Below are positions 50,108-59,857 of a stretch of 64,000 bases of DNA, piece after piece (the first letter of the stretch is position 1; each line of letters opens with the position of its first letter). Position numbers and translations under genes: made by a program. This DNA comes from Dehalococcoidia bacterium (GTDB lineage Bacteria; Chloroflexota; Dehalococcoidia; GIF9; AB-539-J10), in NCBI GenBank assembly GCA_030610855.1, contig JAUWQY010000005.1, positions 1-64,000 of the forward strand. Reading direction: 5' to 3'. The notes under the pieces are model-generated. The model saw only the letters and a list, made by a program, of their open reading frames with translations. It did not search any database and was not told where the DNA came from.

Positions 50108-50426
50108 TTTATCTCCTTCCGATACTACAAGGTCTTGTCCTGCACCTGAAATCTCTCCACGATAGGCGGTCTTTGCTCAGTTGAGCAGCCCGGTCGCTCT
50201 CGTTGCTCGGCGGGGACCTGTCACGAAACGCAACTCCGATCGTCTACAGCTCTTTGGCTGAGCATGCGACAGCATGCACCTTCTGTAATCCGCCGGTTGA
50301 TCGTCCCTTGTATTGTGGAAGGAATCGCTCGTTGCCTTTGCACCGATTCTCAATCTGAATTGTACCGGCCTCTCGAATCCTGTAGAATTACCGCCGTGTG
50401 TCACGATAGCAGGAGGCTGAGGCACA

Positions 50427-51122
50427 ATGGCTAAGCGGGCTCACGTCATCGTGGTTACACCGCATCCAGACGATGCTGAATTCGGCGTTGCCGGGACTGT
50501 GGCTCTTTGGGCAAGCGAAGGAAAGGATGTGATCTACGTGGTATGTACCAACGGCGACAAGGGCACCAGCGATCCCAATATGAAGCCAGATGAACTGGCC
50601 GGAATCAGAGAACAAGAACAGATAGCTGCCGCCGACACACTGGGGGTGAGCGAGGTCATATTCCTGCGCCATCCGGACCAGGGATTGGAAGATACACCTG
50701 AATTCAGGAAGGAGATTGTGCGCCTGATAAGGATGTACAGGCCGGAGACAGTGGTAACCGCCGATCTGGGCCGGCGTCGTATCTGGCATCGCGACCACCG
50801 AATCACCAGCCAAGTTACACTTGATGCCATCTTTCCCTACGCCAGGGATTTCCTTTCATATCCTGATTTGATGGAGGAGGGACTTCAACCTCACAAAGTC
50901 AGGGAGGTGTTACTCTGGGGTGCTGAGGAGCCTAATTATCGCACCGATATTACTAAGACCTTTGACACCAAAATCGCCGCCCTACTCTGCCATAGGAGTC
51001 AGATAAGCAGCATTCCCCAGACAGGATGGGAGCAACGGCTAAAGGAACGGCACAGAATGCTCGCTGAGGGAGAAGAGTACGAACTGGCCGAAGCCTTCTT
51101 CCGCGTAGAGATATTGTGGTGA
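50427..51122 (+). CDS. PIG-L/LmbE-family deacetylase
   Basis: TPHPDDAEFGVAGTVALWASEGKDVIYVVCTNGDKGT; WHRDHRITSQVTLDA. Confidence 0.93.
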   Translation: MAKRAHVIVVTPHPDDAEFGVAGTVALWASEGKDVIYVVCTNGDKGTSDPNMKPDELAGIREQEQIAAADTLGVSEVIFLRHPDQGLEDTPEFRKEIVRLIRMYRPETVVTADLGRRRIWHRDHRITSQVTLDAIFPYARDFLSYPDLMEEGLQPHKVREVLLWGAEEPNYRTDITKTFDTKIAALLCHRSQISSIPQTGWEQRLKERHRMLAEGEEYELAEAFFRVEILW

Positions 51123-51188
51123 TAAGCATTCTAGCCCTGTGCTCAACGGGGTGATCGGCTCTTTGTCCCGAGGCGCTCGGTTAAGCTG

Positions 51189-52046
51189 TCATGATAACGG
51201 CGGCAGGATTCTGTGCAATTCAACGAGCGCCCAGGCATTCTGCTCCAGGTCAAAGCCATCTACTGAGCTTCGTCTCTGGCCGGAGACACCGTCCACCGCC
51301 CCTCTAGCTACTATTTCGTTGATCATTTCCTTCTCCCACTCCACCGAGGGCAAGAGGTTGCGTTTGACCAGCCTGGACAGGGCGGCAACCAGTCCATACG
51401 CTCCCCAGTTGGATACACTGGCAATGATCAACCTGGCGACCGGGGTAAGGGCAGGGTTCTTGGGCAGTGTTTCTACTCTCGGTATGTGCTGAGCCAGATT
51501 ACCCATACCGACTTCATTGCCGCCGTCCCCTATACCCAGGCTGTTCTTCTCGCCTGAGAAGAGGTAGTCAATCCTGGCCGTGTGCTCGGTTATGTCCTCT
51601 CCTGCCATGTTCAGATACTTCTGGTTACGATTGAGCCCACACCTCTCTACGGAAACAAGGAGAGATGGTTTGATATCAGCTAAGATGTGTCCGGCAAACC
51701 GCCAACTGGAAGCATCGTCGGCTAAGGGGAAATCGATAACCTCATCCTTTCCCACGATGTCACTGGCGAGAAGAGGCACAGTGTGTTTATCCGTAACGTA
51801 GATGACGTCAAGGCCGAGTGCATGCAGTGCCCGGCCGATGGCCAGGGCGCCGGGGGGCCCGTCAGTTTCGGGAGCCTGGGCACAGGCGATGTAGAAACCG
51901 GTGACGATTATGGCCGGTCCCTGGCTCTGTCTCCCCCTCTCAAGAACGAAAGCAGCCGCATCGTGACAGAAATCGCCAGGAAGATAGTTCCTCAGTGCCG
52001 ATATGCCCCTGCGGTCGTGGCTCAGGATTATCTCTTCAACTGTCAT
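51189..52046 (-). CDS. DUF4392 protein (D-glutamate cyclase-like C-terminal domain family)
   Basis: AAFVLERGRQSQGPAIIVTGFYIACAQAPETDGPPGALAIGRALHALG; FSGEKNSLGIGDGGNEVGMG. Confidence 0.85.
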   Translation of the reverse strand: MTVEEIILSHDRRGISALRNYLPGDFCHDAAAFVLERGRQSQGPAIIVTGFYIACAQAPETDGPPGALAIGRALHALGLDVIYVTDKHTVPLLASDIVGKDEVIDFPLADDASSWRFAGHILADIKPSLLVSVERCGLNRNQKYLNMAGEDITEHTARIDYLFSGEKNSLGIGDGGNEVGMGNLAQHIPRVETLPKNPALTPVARLIIASVSNWGAYGLVAALSRLVKRNLLPSVEWEKEMINEIVARGAVDGVSGQRRSSVDGFDLEQNAWALVELHRILPPLS

Positions 52047-52120
52047 AACTGCTTACCCCGAACAAGTCGGAATGTCAAAACCCAAATTGCAGAAGCAATC
52101 CCAAACCATAGGTGCCAGGA

Positions 52121-53086
52121 CTACAGGTCTTTGTCATTGCGCTGAACGTACTGCTTCAGAGCGTCGATGCTTTTCTCGTATTCTCTCAGCAACCGGTAGG
52201 CTTCCTCTTCCGTAACCTGCAAGAACCTCACGCGATCTCCCGGCCGAGCCTGAGCTAGTTTGGGCAAATCAACTGTGCTCACGGTAGCTATCTTGACATA
52301 CCCGCCAGTGGTCTGCCGGTCGGCCAGGAGAATGATGGGCAGCCCGTCTCCGGGGACCTGGACTGCCCCGGACGGGATACCATCAGAGACGATGTCCGCC
52401 CCCGCTTTGTGCTCTATGGGTGGTCCTTCCAGGCGATAGCCCATGCGGTCGGCCTGAAGTGAAATCTTATACTCTGAGCCTAGGAAGGTGCGGATGCCTG
52501 TCTCAGTGAAATGGTCATCCTGAGGACCGAGGATCGCTCTCAGTTCGTTCTCAGCCTGATACTCGGGGATGTATTGCCGTGGGAGTGTCCTCGACGGGAT
52601 TTCTACTCGCGCTTGTCCCCTGCGCAGGCGGTCCCCGGAGCATAACGGCCTCCCCTCAAAACCACCCAGGCGAGACTGAAGATAGGTTGACCGGCTAGCC
52701 ATCACTTGAGGGACATCTATCCCGCCAGCCACGGCCAGATAGCTCCGGCATCCGTTCTTGGGGTGGCCAAACGAGATAGTATCGCCGGAGCAAACCCTTA
52801 CTGCCTCCCACATGGGGAGTGGGCGGTTGTTCAGGGCTGGGCTGAGGTCGGCCCCACTGACAGCCACTGCTGTGTCACCCAGAACCCGCAGGTGAGGCCC
52901 GAGTACCGTTATTTCCAGGCACGCGTCTCCTTCCTCATTGCCCAGCAGCAGATTGGCTACCATCAGCGAGTAGCTATCCATTGCTCCCGAGACAGGCACG
53001 CCATATTGCTGATAACCGTGCCGTCCCTTATCCTGGACGGTGGTCAGAAAGCCGGGTTGAATGACCTCAAATGCCTCCACTCTCAT
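52121..53086 (-). CDS. pxpC: 5-oxoprolinase subunit C (KipA/biotin-dependent carboxyltransferase family)
   Basis: EVIQPGFLTTVQDKGRHGYQQYGVPVSGAMDSYSLMVANLLLGN; DRMGYRLEGPPIEHK; DRQTTGGYVKIATV. Confidence 0.94.
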   Translation of the reverse strand: MRVEAFEVIQPGFLTTVQDKGRHGYQQYGVPVSGAMDSYSLMVANLLLGNEEGDACLEITVLGPHLRVLGDTAVAVSGADLSPALNNRPLPMWEAVRVCSGDTISFGHPKNGCRSYLAVAGGIDVPQVMASRSTYLQSRLGGFEGRPLCSGDRLRRGQARVEIPSRTLPRQYIPEYQAENELRAILGPQDDHFTETGIRTFLGSEYKISLQADRMGYRLEGPPIEHKAGADIVSDGIPSGAVQVPGDGLPIILLADRQTTGGYVKIATVSTVDLPKLAQARPGDRVRFLQVTEEEAYRLLREYEKSIDALKQYVQRNDKDL

Positions 53087-53822
53087 CCTCCTCTATAAGC
53101 GGAGTCTCTTTCGGCCGGTAGGTCCCTTGTTCCACCTCTTCCCTTATCCGGCTGAATTCCTGAGCAGTTATCGGGACAAATTCCACATAGTCACCCATCT
53201 GCAGTAGGGACGGTGGTTCCTTCTCGGGATGGAACAGCTCCACAGGAGTTCTGCCGATGAGCCGCCAGCCTCCCGGGCTCTCCACCGGGTATATTCCCGT
53301 CTGGTTTCCAGCTATTCCCACCGACCCGGCTGGTATCCTCGCTCGTGGCGTTGCTAACCTCGGGGTGGCTATACGTGGGGACAATCCCCCCAGATAGGCA
53401 AAGCCGGGAGTAAACCCCAGCACATAAATCAGGTACGCTTTTCCGGCATGGAGACGAACTACATCCTCAGGAGACAGCCCGTTATGTTCGGCCACAAACT
53501 CCAGGTCGGGCCCATATTCACCCCCGTAGACGGTGGGAACCTCCGTAACCTTTGGCGCCGGGAATTCATCGGCTTCGGTCTTATCGACCAGAAGCTCCAG
53601 GGTGGCTCTCAGCTGTTGAGGACTTACGTCGCGTGGCTCATAGCAAACAAGCAGCGACCGATAGGCAGGCACCGTCTCAACGAGCCCTGGCGGCGTGGCC
53701 TCTTGTATGGCGAGGTGCAGGCGCCTGACGCGGCGGTTCAACTCCGGGTCAATCGTGTCCCCTAACTCGATGAAGAGCGCCCTGTCTCCGCCTGGGAGAA
53801 ACCGTGGTCTTTCATAGATCAT
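53067..53822 (-). CDS. pxpB: 5-oxoprolinase subunit B (KipI family)
   Basis: RFLPGGDRALFIELGDTID; LGFTPGFAYLGGLSPRIATPRLATPRARIPAGSVGIAGNQTGIYPVESPGGWRLIGRT. Confidence 0.95.
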   Translation of the reverse strand: MIYERPRFLPGGDRALFIELGDTIDPELNRRVRRLHLAIQEATPPGLVETVPAYRSLLVCYEPRDVSPQQLRATLELLVDKTEADEFPAPKVTEVPTVYGGEYGPDLEFVAEHNGLSPEDVVRLHAGKAYLIYVLGFTPGFAYLGGLSPRIATPRLATPRARIPAGSVGIAGNQTGIYPVESPGGWRLIGRTPVELFHPEKEPPSLLQMGDYVEFVPITAQEFSRIREEVEQGTYRPKETPLIEEDESGGI

Positions 53823-53839
53823 GGCCTGGCTTCAAGATT

Positions 53840-54607
53840 CTACTCGCAGAAGGCACCCATGGGCACTATGGTCACGCCGGCTGCTTGCAGTCTCTGTCGC
53901 AGTGTTTGGGCCAGGTCTGCCGCTCCCGGAGTATCGCCGTGCAGGCAAATAGTGTCCGCCGTCATCTCGACTTCCTCGCCGTTGATGGCTGTCACCTTCC
54001 CTTCAATGACAATCTGCAGAACCCTGGCTACAACCTCATCAACATCGCTAATAACGGCCCCCGGATGATTGCGGGGGACGAGAGTACCGTCCGGGCTCAT
54101 CGACCGATCGGCAAAGGCTTCGCGGGCCACCCTTAGCCCAAGCTCACGTCCTACCTTTATCCAGAGGGAGCCCGCCATTGCCACCAGAATCAGGTTGGGG
54201 TCCACGTCTCTGACAGCCTCAGCAACCGCTCTGGCCAGTTCCTCGTTTCTGACTCCCATGTTATACAGAGCTCCATGGGGTTTGACATGCTGGAGCTTCT
54301 TTGTCCTGGTGAAGGCGTGGAGGGCGCCTATCTGATACGTAACATAATCCCCGGCCTCGTCGGGGCTTATCATCATTTCTCTCCGCCCAAAGCCCATAAG
54401 GTCGGGGAGGCCGGGATGAGCTCCGATGCCCACACCGGCTGCCTCGGCCAAACGCACCGTCCGCCTCATGTACAGGGGATCGCCGGCATGAAATCCACAG
54501 GCGATGTTAGCAGATGATATGTGCGGCATTATCTCTTCATCAGACCCCAGCGTGTAGGCCCCAAAGCCTTCTCCTATATCGCAGTTAATATCTACTTTTC
54601 TGTCCAT
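53840..54607 (-). CDS. pxpA: 5-oxoprolinase subunit A (LamB/YcsF family)
   Basis: VDINCDIGEGFGAYTLGSDEEIMPHISSANIACGFHAGDPLYMRRTVRLA..HPGLPDLMGFGRREM; start trimmed. Confidence 0.95.
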   Translation of the reverse strand: MDRKVDINCDIGEGFGAYTLGSDEEIMPHISSANIACGFHAGDPLYMRRTVRLAEAAGVGIGAHPGLPDLMGFGRREMMISPDEAGDYVTYQIGALHAFTRTKKLQHVKPHGALYNMGVRNEELARAVAEAVRDVDPNLILVAMAGSLWIKVGRELGLRVAREAFADRSMSPDGTLVPRNHPGAVISDVDEVVARVLQIVIEGKVTAINGEEVEMTADTICLHGDTPGAADLAQTLRQRLQAAGVTIVPMGAFCE

Positions 54608-54671
54608 CAGGCTCCTCCCTCGGAAGACAGGCGACGAGATTGAGTGGCATGGTTCTGCACGGGGCTGCCAG

Positions 54672-55505
54672 TTATGAAGCAGCCAGTTCTTCATCCCGAA
54701 CATCGGTAATGAACATGTGCCCGGGTGAATGAGTTATCATCAACCGCGGCCTGGATCTCAGCGCTACGGCCTGGGCGGTAACACCGCAGGCCCAGAACAC
54801 GGGAACCTCGTCCTCCTTGATTTTCACATAGTCACCATAGTCCGGATGCTTAATGCTCCTAATACCCATCTTCGCCGGATCGCCTATGTGCAGGGGAGCG
54901 CCGTGCGCCATGGGAAACCGGGACGTTATCTGAACGCATCTTACAACCTTTGATTCGTGAATGGGTCTCATACTCACAACAATGGGCCCCGAGAACATAC
55001 CCGCTGGCCTGGCCTCAATGCTGGTCACATACATGGCCACGTTCTTACCCTGCTCGATGTGCCGCAGTGGTATCCCCGCTCTTATCAGGGCTGCCTCGAA
55101 GGTAAAACTGCAACCGAGTAGAAAACACACCAAATCATCATCCCAGTAACCGGTGACATCTTTCTGCTCTGCCACCAGTTCGCCATCTCGGTAGATCCTG
55201 TATAAGGGAATGTCTACCCTGAGGTCTGCCCCTCGGGCCGTCAGAGAGGGTTCGTATCTCCCCGATTCCACCACTTCAAGAACCGGGCACGGTCCAGGAT
55301 TGCGCTGACAGAAGAGGAAGAAGTCGAAGGCCAGGTCTTCAGGGAGTACGACTAGATTTGCCTGGGCATAGCCCGGGGCCAAACCTGCCGTGGGCCGGGT
55401 TAGTTCCCCTCGCCGAATAAGCGCCCTTACTTCGTCAGAGCTTCCAGACATAAGGTCGTTCAGAGTATAGCCTCTCCTTGTCTCCCTGTCGCTTTGTTGC
55501 AGCAT
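54672..55505 (-). CDS. DUF1445 family protein (putative hydro-lyase / D-glutamate cyclase-like N-terminal domain family)
   Basis: GLAPGYAQANLVVLPEDLAFDFFLFCQRNPGPCPVLEV; DDDLVCFLLGCSFTFEAALIRAGIPLRHIEQGKNVAMYVT; THSPGHMFITDVRDEELA; start trimmed to MLQQSDRETRRGY. Confidence 0.88.
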   Translation of the reverse strand: MLQQSDRETRRGYTLNDLMSGSSDEVRALIRRGELTRPTAGLAPGYAQANLVVLPEDLAFDFFLFCQRNPGPCPVLEVVESGRYEPSLTARGADLRVDIPLYRIYRDGELVAEQKDVTGYWDDDLVCFLLGCSFTFEAALIRAGIPLRHIEQGKNVAMYVTSIEARPAGMFSGPIVVSMRPIHESKVVRCVQITSRFPMAHGAPLHIGDPAKMGIRSIKHPDYGDYVKIKEDEVPVFWACGVTAQAVALRSRPRLMITHSPGHMFITDVRDEELAAS

Positions 55506-55557
55506 TGGTATAATACTACACCATACCTCTATCAACAATAGGGCAGCCTGAGCATGT

Positions 55558-56877
55558 CTATGCCGGTAATTCTCCGATAGCACCGTCAGCCACGGCGTCA
55601 CGTATAGCCTGGACCAGGGCATCGACTGTCTTCTCGATATCATCTTTCGTGTGAGCCATTGACAGTATGAACACTCTCCCCTGGTGCGTGTGGATCCCAT
55701 GATGAAGAAGGTACAGGCCCAGTTTGTGCTTCTCGTCGCTCCCGGCCAACATCTTCTTGATGTCCCTGGTGGGCGAATTGCCGGCATCGTCCACTTCGAA
55801 GTCAGCCGGGCCGAAGTAGGTATGGATAATAGACCGACCGTAGAGACGCCAATTATAGCCCGATTCTTGCAGTGCCTTATTACCAGTCTGCTGCAAGTAA
55901 GCCCCCATTTCGTTGACCTGCTTCTGAACCGAACCGTCCTTGAGGAGCTTGCAGGCAGCAATACCAGCAGCACACACGATAGGCATCGCATTCCAGGTGC
56001 CGGAGTGAGGAATCCACCTTTCAGGAGGGGGCTTAGGGGCTAACATGGCCATGACGTCGGCCCGACCGGTTAAGACCCCGGCCGGCATTCCGCCCGCCAC
56101 GCTCTTACCGAAGGTAGTCAAGTCGGGCTTTAACCCCATGAAGCCACCCCAGCCAGCGGGCCCATCACGGAAGCCGGTGACCACCTCGTCCAGAAGCCAG
56201 ATGGTGCCATACTTCCTAGCCAGGGGGCCCACGGCCCCAATGAAATCAGGTTCCCAGGGAACCTGGCCTGCCATGTGGGCACCGCCGCCCTCGGTGAGGA
56301 CTATGGCATATTGCTTGGTGGCCAACTCCGCTTCCAGCATTCTGAGGTCATGCATGGGTATTTCCTTAAGCTCCGCGTTAACCGCGCCCGGCGCACGAGG
56401 AGTTACTAACTGATCGGCCCAGCCATGGAAGTTATCTTCGAACTTGAGGATTCTTGTTCTGTCGGTAAAGGCCCGGGCAATCCTTATCCCCATCACGTTT
56501 GCTTCCTGCCCGCACGCGAAAAACTCCACCCTGTCTGCGGTTGGTACCATGCTCTTTATCAGCTCCGCCCACTCAATTTCCAGTTCGTGGGAGGCGCTAT
56601 AAAGGGTTCCCTTGATTGCCTGGTCATGTATTGCCTTCACTATAGCCGGGTGGCCGTGGCCCAGTATCAGGGCGCCATGCCCGTTTCGAAACTCGATGTA
56701 TTCATGGCCATCTACGTCCCAAATCCTTGAGCCTTGAGCGTGAGTCATATAAGGACCGAAGGGATCCCAGATACGAGCGACGTGGGTGACCCCTTTAGCG
56801 GCGAAGTGGTTCAACGCCCTTTCGTGCAACTCTCTTGATTTCGGATGCGATTTGACGAATTCGTCGACGACAGCCAT
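55558..56877 (-). CDS. Class III PLP aminotransferase (glutamate-1-semialdehyde aminomutase-like)
   Basis: DPFGPYMTHAQGSRIWDVDGHEYIEFRNGHGALILGHGHPAIV; LLDEVVTGFRDGPAGWGGFMGLKPDLTTFGKSVAGGMPAG. Confidence 0.93.
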   Translation of the reverse strand: MAVVDEFVKSHPKSRELHERALNHFAAKGVTHVARIWDPFGPYMTHAQGSRIWDVDGHEYIEFRNGHGALILGHGHPAIVKAIHDQAIKGTLYSASHELEIEWAELIKSMVPTADRVEFFACGQEANVMGIRIARAFTDRTRILKFEDNFHGWADQLVTPRAPGAVNAELKEIPMHDLRMLEAELATKQYAIVLTEGGGAHMAGQVPWEPDFIGAVGPLARKYGTIWLLDEVVTGFRDGPAGWGGFMGLKPDLTTFGKSVAGGMPAGVLTGRADVMAMLAPKPPPERWIPHSGTWNAMPIVCAAGIAACKLLKDGSVQKQVNEMGAYLQQTGNKALQESGYNWRLYGRSIIHTYFGPADFEVDDAGNSPTRDIKKMLAGSDEKHKLGLYLLHHGIHTHQGRVFILSMAHTKDDIEKTVDALVQAIRDAVADGAIGELPA

Positions 56878-57118
56878 TTTCCCCCTTATGTCATTAGTTT
56901 AGTTAGTCACAGAGGTCTTGTCAAAAGGCGAGGGCAACCTGGAGCAAGGTCGTGTCTAGAAATCTGATGAGGAGCGAGTAGAAGTAGAGAATGCCTCCTC
57001 GTAGGCGAGGAAGTGTCCGTTGCCGGAAGGTGTCGGGACGAAGGGAGACGTCAATGAACTCATGGACACCTTGAGGAATCCGCTTCGCTCGTTGTCCGTG
57101 GGCACTTACGGATACTGA

Positions 57119-57760
57119 CTAAGTTGAAAGCCAGAGTACATCGCCACATAGGCCGGGATCATGACGCCGCGAGGTGAATATGGCAAACTCGTTCTTTTCC
57201 TTCTTTAGCACGGTGGCATCACCATGACCAGGGTACACCAGAGTATCGTCCGGCAGCACAAGAATCTTCTCAGCTGTAGATTTGACTATCTGTTCAAAAG
57301 CAGCTGGAGAGCCTGTCCTGCCCGGCCCACCGGGGAAAATGGTATCGCCTGATATCAGGTAGCGACCGACCCTGAAGCATAGACTGCCTGGCGTGTGACC
57401 CGGCGTATGAAGTATCGCAAATGTGAGGTCACCCAGCGATAGTGTATCGCCGTCACTCAACAACATCTCTGGTGGCGACTCCAGGTTTGCAGCGTCTGAT
57501 GCATGGGCGGCCAGGGGAATCTTCAGCTCAGACCGTAGTTGAGCAAGGACAGCGATGTGATCGAAGTGACTGTGGGTCAACAATATGTATCGGGGCGTGG
57601 TATTCCTTAATGTGTCTACGATGATGGGTGCCTCCGCCGGCGCATCTATCAGCGCGCTGGCTTGTGTTTTTCGACAGGTTACAATGTAGGAATTGGTTCC
57701 AAAGGGGCCCAGCTCAAGCCTCACAATCCGGATTGCAGTATCTTCGGCTACGATTGTCAT
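57119..57760 (-). CDS. Metallo-beta-lactamase-fold hydrolase (glyoxalase II-like)
   Basis: LLTHSHFDHIAVLAQL; LHTPGHTPGSLCF; YPGHGDAT. Confidence 0.94.
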   Translation of the reverse strand: MTIVAEDTAIRIVRLELGPFGTNSYIVTCRKTQASALIDAPAEAPIIVDTLRNTTPRYILLTHSHFDHIAVLAQLRSELKIPLAAHASDAANLESPPEMLLSDGDTLSLGDLTFAILHTPGHTPGSLCFRVGRYLISGDTIFPGGPGRTGSPAAFEQIVKSTAEKILVLPDDTLVYPGHGDATVLKKEKNEFAIFTSRRHDPGLCGDVLWLST

Positions 57761-58188
57761 TATCCCAGGCCACGTTCGGTTGTTATTGCCCCCAATACTC
57801 CGTTAATTAACCGGGGCGAAGAATCGCTTCCGAATTCCTTGGCTAACTCTATGGCCTCATTTATGGCTACCTTGAGCGGAGTCTTGTCAAATGGGGTTCT
57901 ATCGTGGAATAGAATCTCAAAAAGAGCCAGTCGCAGAATGCTCCTGTCGATGATGGACATGTGTTCTGCGGGAAAGGTAGTGGCGGATTTCTTGATAAGA
58001 GCATCAAGCTCAGATTTATGCTGGAGCACTCCTCTGACAAGCTCTTCGCTGAAGCTAAGCGCCTGTTGAGGCAACTTCTCCTCTGTGGCCAGATGGGCTA
58101 AGGCTTCCTCTGCCTTGTGCTTGGTACAATCAAGCTCATAAAGCGCCTGGAGAGCAGCGATTCTTGCCTTTCGCCTGATGCCGGCCAT
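57760..58188 (-). CDS. nusB: Transcription antitermination factor NusB
   Basis: [66 protein letters not shown] pattern. Confidence 0.93.
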   Translation of the reverse strand: MAGIRRKARIAALQALYELDCTKHKAEEALAHLATEEKLPQQALSFSEELVRGVLQHKSELDALIKKSATTFPAEHMSIIDRSILRLALFEILFHDRTPFDKTPLKVAINEAIELAKEFGSDSSPRLINGVLGAITTERGLG

Positions 58189-59138
58189 TAGCTAATCGGT
58201 CCCTCTTGACATGCCAGCTGCGCTATATCCTCAACTCCTGATACATTGATGGTCTGGAGGTCTGAGTTGATGCGCCTGATCAGGCCGCTGAGCACTCTCC
58301 CGGGACCTATCTCATAGAAGATGGTTACGCCATTATGCATCATATACTCCACCGACCCTTGCCACTGGATGCAATTACGAAGTTGCTTCACCAGTTCTTC
58401 TCTTACGGAATCGATGCTTGTCAACGGTCGGGCGGTCACATTGGATATCACGGGAATGACTGGTGGCTGAAACCTGAAGCTGGACACGATGTTACTGAAT
58501 TCAGCTATGACTGGCTCCATCAAGGCCGAATGAAAAGCCCCGCTAACCTTCAGAGGAATAAGAGCACGAGCACCTCTTGCCTTCGCCAGTTTATCGGCTT
58601 CGGCCAGGGCCTGGGTGGCACCACTGAGCACGATCTGCCCGGGGCAGTTCATATTGGAGATTTCGACTTCGCTGTGGATGGTTATGTCTTTCACTGTTTC
58701 TTCATCGAGACCTATTACAGCCAGCATGCTCCCGGGGCGTTCTAGCCCGGCTTCGTACATTAGCCTGCCTCTTTCCCTGACAAGCAAAACGGCGTCGGCC
58801 AACTTGAGCACACCGGCGACAACAAGAGCGGTGTACTCTCCCAAACTGTGACCGGCAACAAAAGCGGGAGAAGGGAAATCAGCTATGGCTGTCTCTTCAA
58901 GAGCTTTAAGGCAGGCAACGCTGACGACCAGTATCGCTGGCTGCACGTTGTGCGTCTTTGTTAGTTCATCCGCCGGACCTTCGAAGCATAAACGGGACAG
59001 AGAGAAGCCCAAGGAAGCATCAGCTTCATCAAAGACTGTCCTGGCTGAAGGATAGCGGTCATATAAATCCTGGCCCATGCCGGTGTTTTGTGAGCCCTGC
59101 CCCGGGAAAACATAAGCTGCCCTTGATAACTCGGCCAT
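58188..59138 (-). CDS. fabD: Malonyl-CoA:ACP transacylase
   Basis: [49 protein letters not shown]. Confidence 0.96.
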   Translation of the reverse strand: MAELSRAAYVFPGQGSQNTGMGQDLYDRYPSARTVFDEADASLGFSLSRLCFEGPADELTKTHNVQPAILVVSVACLKALEETAIADFPSPAFVAGHSLGEYTALVVAGVLKLADAVLLVRERGRLMYEAGLERPGSMLAVIGLDEETVKDITIHSEVEISNMNCPGQIVLSGATQALAEADKLAKARGARALIPLKVSGAFHSALMEPVIAEFSNIVSSFRFQPPVIPVISNVTARPLTSIDSVREELVKQLRNCIQWQGSVEYMMHNGVTIFYEIGPGRVLSGLIRRINSDLQTINVSGVEDIAQLACQEGPIS

Positions 59139-59144
59139 CCTGCT

Positions 59145-59336
59145 TTACTTTTTCTTGGAGGGCTTGACCTCAATCGCCTCTCTGTCACCGTACCAGCCGC
59201 AGTTAGGACAAACACGGTGAGATAACTTGGGGCCGTGGCAATGCGGGCACGCATCGATAGCAGGCGGAGTCGGCTGAAGGTGGCTGCGCCTTTTCCCCTG
59301 TCGTGCTTTAGAGGTCTTCTTCTTAGGTAACGCCAT
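59145..59336 (-). CDS. rpmF: 50S ribosomal protein bL32
   Basis: MALPKKKTSKARQGKRRSHLQPTPPAIDACPHCHGPKLSHRVCPNCGWYGDREAI. Confidence 0.95.
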   Translation of the reverse strand: MALPKKKTSKARQGKRRSHLQPTPPAIDACPHCHGPKLSHRVCPNCGWYGDREAIEVKPSKKK

Positions 59337-59808
59337 ATGAATTCATCTCCTTTATTCCTGAGCAATCAGGACGACACAATGGTTTCATGGGCAGATTCAA
59401 CAGAGTATATTGGCGTACTAGCTCGCCCAGGTCAAGTATGTTCTTGTTGTCAATGGTAAACTCATCCGACTTTTCCTCTAACGATAGCGGCAGACCACTA
59501 CATACGTCGATTGTGGGAAGAAATTCCTCCTCCGCAGTGAAATCTAGATGGTATGAGAATGTATTGAGGCAGCGGCTACATGCGAGTTCTACCTCAATTG
59601 CTAATGCGCCTTGAATCAGAATACCCCGACTGGTATGAATCAGCTTCACGCTTCCTTTCACAGGACCTTCAACTTCCTCATGAATTGTCGCATCTATGAC
59701 ATAGCTGCGACTGGAGCCGACGGGCTCTTTCAGCAGTTGGGCCACATTCACCAGAGTCCTGAGAAGCTCGCCTTCAATCTTGTCCATCTGTCTGAGCCTG
59801 GAAATCAA
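59323..59808 (-). CDS. DUF177/YceD family protein
   Basis: VELACSRCLNTFSYHLDFTAEEEFLP; DLGELVRQYTLLNLPMKPLCRPDCSGI; upstream of rpmF. Confidence 0.9.
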   Translation of the reverse strand: MISRLRQMDKIEGELLRTLVNVAQLLKEPVGSSRSYVIDATIHEEVEGPVKGSVKLIHTSRGILIQGALAIEVELACSRCLNTFSYHLDFTAEEEFLPTIDVCSGLPLSLEEKSDEFTIDNKNILDLGELVRQYTLLNLPMKPLCRPDCSGIKEMNSYGVT

Positions 59809-59857
59809 ACCAGGTACAAAGTATAATAGCTATTAGCAGGAGGTTCAAGTATCGGAG

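Noticed and set aside
55506-55991. Upstream extension of the DUF1445 ORF
   Set aside because: Overlaps the aminotransferase CDS and lacks DUF1445 similarity; the start at 55505 is preferred.
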